DNA of 64,000 nucleotides, from positions 1 through 64,000 of the forward strand of contig JAJEDI010000100.1 of NCBI GenBank assembly GCA_022821585.1, given 5' to 3'. The stretch is from Caldilineaceae bacterium. Lineage in GTDB: Bacteria > Chloroflexota > Anaerolineae > Caldilineales > Caldilineaceae. Positions 27,584 to 35,538 of the stretch are shown here, one piece after another. Position 1 is the first letter of the stretch; each line of letters starts with the position of its first letter. The notes below the pieces were generated by a model, which worked only from the letters and a program-made list of their open reading frames with translations, searched no databases and was not told the DNA's origin. A program made the translations under genes and the position numbers.

Positions 27584-29152
27584 TCAATCGAGCGGTTCGA
27601 AGAATGTCAGGTCAGCCCCAAAGTTTTCCATCGCTTCAACCTGATCCCCGCGTAGAAGCGTTCGGATCTGCCTCTCTCGTTGTTGGAGTACCATCTCCTG
27701 CCGAGGCAATGGAAACGCCAATGAGAGCATCCGACCAACAGGTGGGCTGGAAATTAACAGATAACCGTTCGTAAACTGCGGCTTACTGCTTCCACCAGCA
27801 ATCTCTATCTTCTCCTCCTCCACCCACGGCGGCACGCGCACAAAAAGTGGCCCCGGGCGCTTTACCCGGATGCGGAGCGCGGAATGCGTGTAGGGAGACT
27901 CGACCTTGATAGCATCTGTTTCATGGTCAAACAACAGATTGACCCAATGCCCGGCCTGGTCGAAGCGAGTAGCATCCCGATATGCTTCGCACAAAGAGCC
28001 GACCGCGCCCCCGACAATGTCCATGTTGAAACTGATCAGTGTCTTTCCCAGCGGCGCATGTCCGTACGGTGCGGGAAAGCCGAAGGCCCCACCATGTCGG
28101 GCAGCAACGTCCCGCTTGCCGTCCACGTTTTCCGGATTGGGGGGATCCTCAATAAAGGAAATGTCCCGCAGCTGCGACGGCAGCAGATGGCCTCTCAAGA
28201 TGCGTTCGGCGTCATGATAGTATTCTGGGTAACCCCATCGTCCCAGGATGAGCGCAGTTTCAAGAATGTCCCCCGTATTGTTCACCTCGCCGAGCTCGGA
28301 CGGCGCATCCGGCAGGCTGGACTCGATCACCCACCCCAGGTCATTACGGATCTCCCAAAGGCCGTTGTCATAGAACGCCCGCACGCGATTCATCAGCGCG
28401 GAGTCCATAGTCAAGTCAGCCAGCTGTGCCAGCGATGACATCACGCACGTTGTCGAATGTGTATGCGGGCCGAATCTGTCCCGATCGTAAGCGCCGTCTT
28501 CAGTAAAGAAACCGCTGATCGCTTTCTCTTTCAGAACAACCGCCAGCTCCAGCGCCGGCCCATACCCGGTGGCACGGTACAGCTTGACCAGCGGACCGAT
28601 AGCGCGGGCAATACCTACAATGAAAGACGATTCCGACAGGACGTTCAATCCCAGCTCTTCTCCGAGGCGCTTGCAGTCCCACCCGCGGGCCGAGTCCCAA
28701 TGAGTGAAAATCGCCGCGATACTCTCCTCTGCCAGCTCACGGGCCTGGGCCGATTCGCGAAACTTCGCCAGCGCATAGAGGGCGTGGAATCCTTCACGTA
28801 AGTGATGCGGACGAAAGTTTACGAGCCTGCCTCCGATTCCGTCACGATTCAGCGGCAACGGCAGCGGCCCGCTGTAGGAGAAGAACGCTGCATCAGCATG
28901 TTTTTTCACGCATTCGTCATCGATGACGATACCGGCAGCATTTTCAGCACTCAGCAGAGCATTCAAGTGCCGGCCCGGAACGTGGGCCTCACTGTTATAG
29001 GAGCTGAAGCTCAGCTTAGCCTCCGGAAGAACTGACGAACCAAAAAAAGGAATGTCGCTGTCATCGGCATTGAATACGCTGCACATCGTCTGACAGCCCA
29101 ACCGGATGGCGTCGAAGATGTCCGTCGAATTCACGTCGTTCAATCTCGTCAT
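27584..29152 (-). CDS. Six-hairpin glycosidase-like protein (possibly GH127/beta-L-arabinofuranosidase related)
   Basis: The 522-residue protein shows the alpha-helical repeat pattern of six-hairpin glycosidases, with motifs such as RLVNFRPHHLREGFHALYAL and NNTGDILETALILGRWG. A C-terminal beta domain follows (ALRIRVKRPGPLFVRVPPW). The overall plan resembles DUF1680/GH127 proteins, but the zinc-site residues could not be placed, so the family is tentative. It has no signal peptide. It lies inside the importer operon between the OppB and OppC permeases, a strong hint that it acts on the imported ligand. Confidence 0.65.
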   Translation of the reverse strand: MTRLNDVNSTDIFDAIRLGCQTMCSVFNADDSDIPFFGSSVLPEAKLSFSSYNSEAHVPGRHLNALLSAENAAGIVIDDECVKKHADAAFFSYSGPLPLPLNRDGIGGRLVNFRPHHLREGFHALYALAKFRESAQARELAEESIAAIFTHWDSARGWDCKRLGEELGLNVLSESSFIVGIARAIGPLVKLYRATGYGPALELAVVLKEKAISGFFTEDGAYDRDRFGPHTHSTTCVMSSLAQLADLTMDSALMNRVRAFYDNGLWEIRNDLGWVIESSLPDAPSELGEVNNTGDILETALILGRWGYPEYYHDAERILRGHLLPSQLRDISFIEDPPNPENVDGKRDVAARHGGAFGFPAPYGHAPLGKTLISFNMDIVGGAVGSLCEAYRDATRFDQAGHWVNLLFDHETDAIKVESPYTHSALRIRVKRPGPLFVRVPPWVEEEKIEIAGGSSKPQFTNGYLLISSPPVGRMLSLAFPLPRQEMVLQQRERQIRTLLRGDQVEAMENFGADLTFFEPLD

Positions 29153-29270
29153 TGCCGGATTCCTTAACTACGTTACTGTCACCAGAGCCGGGTCCCCGAA
29201 GGCTACCACATGCACCCAACAGAGAAGGGTCAGACTTCGGACCCTCACCGAGAAAAGTGATCTCAAAGGC

Positions 29271-30266
29271 TCAGTTTTCCAGACGGATCCGGGGATCCAG
29301 CCAGGCCAGGGTCAGGTCGGCCAGAAAATTGCCAATCACCAGGGCGAAAGTCAGCAATACGATGATCGTGCTCGCCAGATACATGTCTTCACTCATCAGT
29401 GCGTCCAACAGCAGAGGCCCCACCAGCGGCAGAAGCAGTACCAGCGAGACGATGGTCGCGCCGCTGATTATGCCGGGAAAGCTCAAACCAATACTGGAGA
29501 CAATCGGGTTGATGGCCACCCTCAAGCCATGCTTGAAATAGACTTTCGCGCTCGACAACCCCTTCATCCGCGCCGTATCCATGTAAGGCTCGCTCAATAC
29601 ATCCAACATCTGCGCTCGCATCACGCGAATAGTTCCGGCCGTTCCCGCCGTGCCAATGATAACCACGACGACCCAGATATGCTTCAGAAAGTCCACCAGC
29701 TTTGCCCACGACCACGGCGCAAACAGATACTCCGCCGAAAACAGCCCGCCGACACTGGTCGACCCGAACACCATGACCGACACAAAGAGAATGATCAGGG
29801 CCAGCAGAAAGTTGGGTGTGGCCATGCCGATGAAACCAATAACAGTGAACAGGTAGTCCCATCCCGAATACTGCTTTACGGCCGAAAACATGCCGATCGC
29901 GATTCCCACCACCATGACGAAAACCAGCGTGACAAAGCTGACTGCCATCGTCAGCGCCAGCCGCTCATTCAGCAGATCGCCGATCGGCTGTTTCATCACC
30001 ATCGAGTATCCGAAATCAAACGTGACAATGGACGTGAACCAGCGCCAAAACCGGACAGGCACGGGCTTGTCCAGTGCAAACCGCTCGATTACCGGCTTGA
30101 CCTGCGCCTCGATCTGCTCCGGCGCGAGCCGTTCCGCTTCAAGCTGCCCCCGCAAAACAGTCGAATAATCGCCCGGCGGCAACTCAACCACCACAAAGCT
30201 GATGATCGAGCTGAGCAGCAGGACCAGGAGCATGTTCAGCAACCGGCGGATGATGAACTGCTGCAT
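29271..30266 (-). CDS. Peptide-family ABC importer permease (OppB type)
   Basis: The 331-residue permease starts MQQFIIRRLLNMLLVLLLSS at ATG 30266, with AAGGA upstream; the longer frame to 30374 is just read-through of the 7-base repeat zone. It has the ATPase-contact loop YMDTARMKGLSSAKVYF and ends LTLAWLDPRIRLEN. It follows the SBP gene. Confidence 0.92.
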   Translation of the reverse strand: MQQFIIRRLLNMLLVLLLSSIISFVVVELPPGDYSTVLRGQLEAERLAPEQIEAQVKPVIERFALDKPVPVRFWRWFTSIVTFDFGYSMVMKQPIGDLLNERLALTMAVSFVTLVFVMVVGIAIGMFSAVKQYSGWDYLFTVIGFIGMATPNFLLALIILFVSVMVFGSTSVGGLFSAEYLFAPWSWAKLVDFLKHIWVVVVIIGTAGTAGTIRVMRAQMLDVLSEPYMDTARMKGLSSAKVYFKHGLRVAINPIVSSIGLSFPGIISGATIVSLVLLLPLVGPLLLDALMSEDMYLASTIIVLLTFALVIGNFLADLTLAWLDPRIRLEN

Positions 30267-30360
30267 CGTTGTCCTTTTTTGTACTTGGAAAAAGAGAGAA
30301 TGCCCACGAAGAGAGAAATGGGGAGCGAAGAAAGAAAAACTGTGAGGAGCGAGCAATGTT

Positions 30361-30409
30361 CTCCCCCTCCTCACTCCTCTTTCCTCACCCCTCTTTTCTT
30401 ACCCCTCAT
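30361..30409. repeat. Seven-base repeat array at the 3' end of an SBP gene
   Basis: The plus strand reads in 7-base steps: CTCCCCC, TCCTCAC, TCCTCTT, TCCTCAC, CCCTCTT, TTCTTAC, CCCTCAT. The last units overlap the final codons and the TAA stop of the SBP gene (30399). GTGAGGAG (30342-30349) can pair with CTCCTCAC (30367-30374), giving a stem within the transcript. Confidence 0.7.
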
Positions 30410-32357
30410 CAATCCAGAACTGGTGGAACCAGGTGTCCCCTTCGTCCGGATTGATGACTACGATCTCGTCAGTACCATAACGGCCCCAAACGCCGCGCAG
30501 CTTCTTGCTGACCCCAATAGGTTTGGGGCTGTTCTGCACAAACCCCATGCCGAAGAGCTGGTCGGCCAGCAGCAGCTTGTGGCGTCGCAGTGCATCGCTT
30601 CGCTCCGCCTCGTCGGTTGTCGTGAAGCAGATTTCCTCCAACTTAAACAGCTCGCGCAGTGCCCCCGTAGGCTCCACCCCGGGCCGTTCACCCTCCGGCT
30701 TGTCCCGGTTTCGCCACCACGAAGCGTTCGACGGGGCAAACCCGTGCGCGCCGGTGCCGATGATCAGGTCCCACAACCAGGTGCCGCCCCACCAGCCCAG
30801 GATATATACTTCAAAGTCCCGGTTCTTGATCCTCTCCGCCCGCACCGGATGCTGTACGCTCTTGGGGAGGGAGCGCACTCCCACTTCATTCCAGTACTCG
30901 GTGATGATCTCGAACGTATCGTCAGAGCCCGCCGGCCATCCCGATACGAAGTAGGCGATCAGGGTCATCTTCGTGCCGTCGGCAAACGTTCTGTACCCCT
31001 CGTCGTCCCGGTTGTCCAGGCCGATGGCATCCAACATTTCGGACGCTCTGTCCGGATCATAGTCGATCCACTTGCCATCGATCTCCGGGTCGTACTTGCC
31101 CGACTCGTTGATACCCTGCCCGACCTGGCCGAATCCACCGTATACCGTCTCCAGGATCAGACTCCGGTCGACTGCAATCGACAGTGCCCGCCGGAAGTCC
31201 GGTTCGCCAAGAACCTCTGCCCAGTTTGGATCGACGTGGGCTGTATTGAAGCCGATGCCCAGGTTGGTTTCCCGGACATATAGCAGCGTATCGATCTGCG
31301 ACTTCTCCTCGTTTTCCTTAAACAGGACGATGTCCGTCCCCGAGGTCACGCGGCGAATGTAATGCGTCTCGCCGGCCAGGAACTTGAGCCTCTCGGTCTC
31401 TCCGTCCGCATCGCCCAGCAGAAAGTTTTCGCAATAGTCCGTGTAAGGCAGCTGCCGGCCGTCCCTGTCAACCACCCAGTAGTACGGATTGCGCTCCAGG
31501 CGGACCAGCTGTCCCTCTTTGTAGTCCACAATGCGCCACGGCCACAGAACCGGTCGCTCCGGGTCCTCCAGGTAGCGCGGCAGCCGCAGCGCGTCGACCA
31601 TCTCCTGGAACTGCTCCTTGGGATCCTTGCCGTCAATCGGGTTGAAAGCCGGGTGGAACTGCTCCATGTAGTGCGGCGCACAGGAGTCAATCGGCGTGTT
31701 TTCACCCCCGGAGAAACCCTGCGTCTCCAAAAGGAAGAGTGGCTTGGACTTGCCGAAATTTACCTGAAGCGTGTAGTCGTCAACCGCAATCATGTCGTCC
31801 CCGGCAGGATCCAGGTTGTACATGCTCCACGGGGAGTCCGCGTACTCCGACTTAACAATGTTGTCCCACCACCAAACAATATCGGCGGTCGTGTAAGGCT
31901 CCCCGTCGGACCACCTTGCGCCCTTCCGCAAATAAAAGGTAATCGAGGTGGAATCATCCGAGAACTCCCATCCCTCGGCAAAGTGCGCCACAAATTCACT
32001 GCGATCGGAAAGCAGCCTTGCGTAGTTGATCTGGGCCAGCATATCGATGTCCTTGACATGGCCCAATTTCAACGTGCCGCCATACTGGCCTTCCTCCGGT
32101 TCGAGGATCTGAACATCCTTGGCGTCCCAAACCAGTGGATTGTCCGGTAGGCGCTCATCGAGCGGTGGCAACGTGCCGGCCTCCACCATCTCAGCCAGCA
32201 TTGGTGCTTCCGGTCCTGCAGCCGCGGCCGGCGCCGCCTCCACTTCTGCGGGTGCCGCTTCCTGCACCGCAGGCGCGCATGCCGCCATCACGGCGCCCGT
32301 CGTCGCTATCGCAGACAGACGCAAAAACGTTCGACGCGTAATCTCTCGTTCCAACAT
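30399..32357 (-). CDS. Tat-exported lipoprotein solute-binding protein, peptide family (SBP_bac_5)
   Basis: The 652-residue protein begins MLEREITRRTFLRLSAIATT at ATG 32357 after an excellent AAGGAGGA site. It has AACAP as lipobox and an Ala/Glu-rich linker. Length over 600 residues and segments such as TFYLRKGARWSDGEPYTTADIVWWWDN place it in the large cluster of SBP_bac_5 proteins that often bind oligosaccharides. It heads the operon 32357-21199 with two glycosidase-like genes. Its promoter is at 32495-32523. Confidence 0.92.
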   Translation of the reverse strand: MLEREITRRTFLRLSAIATTGAVMAACAPAVQEAAPAEVEAAPAAAAGPEAPMLAEMVEAGTLPPLDERLPDNPLVWDAKDVQILEPEEGQYGGTLKLGHVKDIDMLAQINYARLLSDRSEFVAHFAEGWEFSDDSTSITFYLRKGARWSDGEPYTTADIVWWWDNIVKSEYADSPWSMYNLDPAGDDMIAVDDYTLQVNFGKSKPLFLLETQGFSGGENTPIDSCAPHYMEQFHPAFNPIDGKDPKEQFQEMVDALRLPRYLEDPERPVLWPWRIVDYKEGQLVRLERNPYYWVVDRDGRQLPYTDYCENFLLGDADGETERLKFLAGETHYIRRVTSGTDIVLFKENEEKSQIDTLLYVRETNLGIGFNTAHVDPNWAEVLGEPDFRRALSIAVDRSLILETVYGGFGQVGQGINESGKYDPEIDGKWIDYDPDRASEMLDAIGLDNRDDEGYRTFADGTKMTLIAYFVSGWPAGSDDTFEIITEYWNEVGVRSLPKSVQHPVRAERIKNRDFEVYILGWWGGTWLWDLIIGTGAHGFAPSNASWWRNRDKPEGERPGVEPTGALRELFKLEEICFTTTDEAERSDALRRHKLLLADQLFGMGFVQNSPKPIGVSKKLRGVWGRYGTDEIVVINPDEGDTWFHQFWIDEG

Positions 32358-32494
32358 CGGTTTTCCTCCTTGTGATGATCTGCCGATGGTGATACTTTCG
32401 CAAAAATCACGGGAGTACGACGTGTTTGCAGGAGCGCCAAACAATAATTCGCTACTGTTTCTGCAATGTCGCCGGAGGAACGAGGGTTATATGG

Positions 32495-32523
32495 AGTATA
32501 AGTGTCGAATTACGGCCTGTCAA
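32495..32523 (-). promoter_or_regulatory. Sigma-70 promoter, shared-type TTGACAGGCCG
   Basis: On the minus strand TTGACA (32518-32523), a 17-base spacer beginning GGCCGTA, and TATACT (32495-32500) followed by CC. The first 11 bases and the TATACTCC block are identical to the promoter at 21018-21046. Confidence 0.85.
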
Positions 32524-32539
32524 TGACGATTCTTACACC

Positions 32540-32562
32540 GGGTGCATCCCAAAATGGGGGCG
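32540..32562. repeat. Inverted 23-base match to 328-350
   Basis: The plus strand reads GGGTGCATCCCAAAATGG then GGGCG. Its reverse complement matches 328-350 at 19 of 23 positions, including an unbroken GGGATGCACCC. Confidence 0.5.
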
Positions 32563-32640
32563 ACCTCTCCTACTTCTCTGGCAACAACCAAGCCACGGTC
32601 AGTTCACTTTCCAGTTTCCGCCAGAATAAGCGCCTTCACT

Positions 32641-32675
32641 GACTGCTAACTACTGACTACTAACTGCTGCACTTC
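32641..32675. repeat. Seven-base repeat array beside dispersed repeat
   Basis: Units are GACTGCT, AACTACT, GACTACT, AACTGCT, GCACTTC. It lies 11 bases before copy 2 of the dispersed repeat and, unlike the other arrays, is not at a stop codon. Confidence 0.65.
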
Positions 32676-32685
32676 TGGGCGGTCG

Positions 32686-32862
32686 GGCCTATTCGGCCCT
32701 CCCTTGTGCGGGGGCTCCGCCCCCGCAACGCCCCCTCTCCTACAACATGCCGAGTCGACCGGGTGTCGACATTGGTGACGAATGCCCAATCGAAAGTGTC
32801 CAGCCAGACCACGTCCCGCCGGTCCCATCAAATCCCCGTAGGGGCAGGCCTTGTGCCTGCCC
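32686..32862. repeat. Dispersed intergenic repeat, copy 2
   Basis: It aligns with 29-204 across its full length. This copy has a tidier GC palindrome (GCGGGGGCTCCGCCCCCGC) and ends with GGGGCAGGCCTTGTGCCTGC, an internal inverted repeat (GGGCAGGC/GCCTGCCC). No coding potential is shared by the copies. Confidence 0.8.
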
Positions 32863-33241
32863 AGCACCCCCAAAAGCAGCTTAACAATTTCAGCCTACCT
32901 CTGGGGAACTGTACCGGGATCCACAGCCGGATTCTCAGGACCACCCCAAATCCACGATGAACCCTCTTTCGCCCCACCGTCAATCTTTCGCTGGCCGGGA
33001 GACAACAGATTGCCCGCTCCTCAAGGCTCTACGCAGGAATCCGCGCCGCGCTGACCGCCAACCTCCGGGCGAAGGCAGTCTAGCGGCTATGCAGTTTTTT
33101 CGTTGAATTTCCCGCCGTAACGTTGCGAGCGGCGCGCCGCGCCTCGGGCGAGGAGCATGGGGAGGAAGGACTGAAAAGATTGTCAATCTCTGGTCTGGAG
33201 GTACGAATCAAACGACCAGATTCAACAGCAATCACAGAAGT
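32863..33241. other. Intergenic stretch, no gene seen
   Basis: No credible reading frame was found. Past the HlyD stop (33242) the minus strand can form CTGGTC/GACCAG across 33195-33225, without a T-tract, so termination there is uncertain. Confidence 0.4.
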
Positions 33242-34411
33242 CTAACGCTCGAAAACCTCCTCGTCCTCTTCCAAACCGGCCAGCACCTCAGTCCGTTCAC
33301 CATCGGTTACGCCCAGCGTAATGTCGACCTCGATCGTGCTCTCCCCCTCCTTGACCAGCGCGTAGCGCCGGTTGAAGTAGCTGTGAATCGCCACATTCGG
33401 TATCGTCAGAATGTCCTCTTTTCGCTCCACAACAATGCGCAGGTCTGCAAGGGACCCGATTTCCAACTCCATTTCGGGCGCAACGAACTCAACTCGAATC
33501 GGCAGACCTTCATCGGCGCCACCCGGCGTTGAGACCTGAATGAGCCGGCCCGTAACCTCGCTCTGCGGGTAGTCGCGGAAGCGGATTGTGACAGCCTGTC
33601 CAACCCGCAACTTCGGCAACGCCTCCTCGTTCGGACCCGAGCTCCTGATCTCGAGAGCGTCCGGTGCCGCCAGCCCCATCACCGGCGCGTACTCCGCCAC
33701 CAGTTGCCCTGCCTCTCCGTCAGTATAGCGCACCACCCCGTCGAAAGGCGCCAGCAGCTGCGCCTGCCCTATGCGGTCCCGCAGCATCTCCACGTCGATC
33801 CCCTTGAGTTCTGCCTCCGCCTGGTAGAGCGCAATCTCTCGGTCATGCTGGTCCCCCAGCAGTGCCAGTTTCGTCTCCGCCGCCGCCACCGCCAGCTCCA
33901 TGCGCGCAACATCGGCCTCCCCCGCACCGCCGCGCCCCTGCTCCAGCGTCAGCCTGCCCATCTCCAGGGACGCCTGCGCCTCCGCCAAGGCAAGCTCCTT
34001 GGCTCCCTGCGCCGTTTGCACCCTCAGCCGGGCGATCTCCAGCTGTTTCTCCGCTTTGGCAAGCTCATGCGGCAAGAATCCCACATCCAGTTCGGCCAAA
34101 ACCTGACCTGCCTCCACCAGATCGCCCGGTTCAACATGAAATCCGTTCAGCCGACCGCCGATCCGAAACGAAAGGTTCACCCGCCGCAGCGAGTCCGCCA
34201 TGCCCAACAGAGTCACGCTATCTACGATGTCGCCCCGCTCAATTCGATGGACCGCCTTGGGAATCGGCTCAGGCGTTGGAATGGGAGTAGGCGTAACCAA
34301 TACGTCACCGGGCAACTGTTCACATCCCGCCAAGGACCCTGCCAGCAGCAGTAAACAGCAGACTAGCAACGCCGTTCTTCGTTTCGCATAGTCCCTCCTG
34401 CTTTGAATCAT
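33242..34411 (-). CDS. HlyD/RND-type membrane fusion lipoprotein
   Basis: This 389-residue protein starts at ATG 34411. Its lipobox is LAGC, followed by a Pro/Thr-rich linker (VLVTPTPIPTPEPIP). A biotinyl-lipoyl-like half (GFHVEPGDLVEAGQVLAELD) follows, then an Ala/Glu/Leu-rich helical hairpin of about 100 residues. The second lipoyl half is APFDGVVRYTDGEAGQLV, followed by a beta-barrel. This is the standard plan of a periplasmic adaptor of an efflux or MacAB-type system, yet no MacB, RND pump or outer-membrane gene is adjacent. It is the last gene of the sugar operon starting at 44421. Confidence 0.85.
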   Translation of the reverse strand: MIQSRRDYAKRRTALLVCCLLLLAGSLAGCEQLPGDVLVTPTPIPTPEPIPKAVHRIERGDIVDSVTLLGMADSLRRVNLSFRIGGRLNGFHVEPGDLVEAGQVLAELDVGFLPHELAKAEKQLEIARLRVQTAQGAKELALAEAQASLEMGRLTLEQGRGGAGEADVARMELAVAAAETKLALLGDQHDREIALYQAEAELKGIDVEMLRDRIGQAQLLAPFDGVVRYTDGEAGQLVAEYAPVMGLAAPDALEIRSSGPNEEALPKLRVGQAVTIRFRDYPQSEVTGRLIQVSTPGGADEGLPIRVEFVAPEMELEIGSLADLRIVVERKEDILTIPNVAIHSYFNRRYALVKEGESTIEVDITLGVTDGERTEVLAGLEEDEEVFER

Positions 34412-34425
34412 CGTGAAGACCTTCT

Positions 34426-34453
34426 CAACCAACTGACCACTGACCACTGCAGT
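34426..34453. repeat. Seven-base repeat array at a stop codon (CTGACCA type)
   Basis: Units are CAACCAA, CTGACCA, CTGACCA, CTGCAGT on the plus strand, running into the TAA stop of the oxidoreductase gene at 34453. The same unit type, in the same position relative to a stop, occurs at 37273-37307. Confidence 0.7.
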
Positions 34454-35538
34454 TATGCCGTTTCCTCCGGCTTGACCTCGCGCCCCTCTCTCGCCGACAG
34501 CTGCGCCGCCCGACAGAATTGCAGCACCGCCTTCCCCTCCTTGCCGCTCAGCTCTGACTGCCGTCCTTCTGCAATTGCGTCAACAAAGTCATGCACGCCG
34601 GCAACAAAACTGGTCCCCCAGTCCGAATCCACTTCGGGAAACACCGTCGTTTCGCCGTCGCGATACATCTCCACCGCCGGCCTGTCCAGCAACATCGATG
34701 TGCAGCGATTCACCCAGATGAAGCCGCGTGAGCCCGTCAACTCGACCCACTCGTCCTCTGGCCGCCCGTACTTGGTCGGCACCAGAATGTCGTCGGAGGT
34801 GACCGCTTCATAGGAGCCGTACTTCTCCGCATCCTTGTACTTCCAGATGACCACGGCCGGGCTGTCTAGCATCCAGCCATGTTGTATGGGGCGGTGCGTG
34901 ATCCACGCAAAAACCTTTTCCGGCGCACCTATGAACCACTGCGCAATCGAGAAGAGATGGTATCCATAGTCGAGAATCACCCGCCCACCGCCGCCCCGGG
35001 CCGGGTCGAAGCGCCATTCCCAGCGCCTGTACGGTATCTCCCAGTCCTCTCCCGAGACGCCCTGTACGCACTTAATGCGTATCGAGAGCGGCTCGCCAAT
35101 TGCGCCTTCGTCGAGAAGCTGTTTGGCTTTGACCAGGGGCGGGTAGAAGCGAAAGTTCTCAAAAACGCGCATCAGCTTGCCAGCACGCCCCGCCGCCTCG
35201 ATCAACGCGTCGCACTCGGCAACCGTGATCGCCATCGGCTTCTGTATTGAAACGTGCTTGCCCGCCTCCAACGCGGCAATGCCCATCTCCGCATGCAGAT
35301 GATGCGGCGTGATCACCTCTACCGCGTCTACCTCGGGGTCGGCGAGCAGTTGCCGGTAGTCGGTGTACGTCTTCCCGATCTGCCACTCCGACGCGCGCCG
35401 TCGCAGCAGCGTCTCGTCGACGTCGCAGATAGCGTGAAGTTCCGCTTTGGGGTAGTCCTGGTAACCGAGGTAGTGCAGGTCGGTGATCGCGCCGGCGCCG
35501 ATAAAGCCGACGCGCAGCTTTTCCTCGCCGCCGCTCAC
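34453..35538 (-). CDS. Gfo/Idh/MocA-family NAD(P)-dependent oxidoreductase
   Basis: The 361-residue protein starts at GTG 35538, which overlaps the TGA of the preceding gene (GTGA) and has GAGG upstream; the frame to 35679 is read-through. It opens with LRVGFIGAGAITDLHYLGY, the Rossmann dinucleotide motif. The usual EKP motif appears as QKPMAI, with Glu replaced by Gln. Family members oxidise sugar or inositol hydroxyls, or reduce dicarbonyls. Coupled to a thiamine-diphosphate enzyme and GH36, it may handle a galactose- or inositol-derived intermediate. Confidence 0.88.
   Translation of the reverse strand: MSGGEEKLRVGFIGAGAITDLHYLGYQDYPKAELHAICDVDETLLRRRASEWQIGKTYTDYRQLLADPEVDAVEVITPHHLHAEMGIAALEAGKHVSIQKPMAITVAECDALIEAAGRAGKLMRVFENFRFYPPLVKAKQLLDEGAIGEPLSIRIKCVQGVSGEDWEIPYRRWEWRFDPARGGGGRVILDYGYHLFSIAQWFIGAPEKVFAWITHRPIQHGWMLDSPAVVIWKYKDAEKYGSYEAVTSDDILVPTKYGRPEDEWVELTGSRGFIWVNRCTSMLLDRPAVEMYRDGETTVFPEVDSDWGTSFVAGVHDFVDAIAEGRQSELSGKEGKAVLQFCRAAQLSAREGREVKPEETA

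Noticed and set aside
29106-31283. Open frame of 725 codons on the plus strand
   Set aside because: It runs antisense over the OppB and SBP genes and has low-complexity, His/Gln/Arg-rich sequence with no domain. The opposite-strand genes are clear family members.
32703-32724. GC palindrome in dispersed repeat copy 2 as a terminator
   Set aside because: It has no following T-tract and is part of a repeat found elsewhere; it may still fold but termination is not supported.
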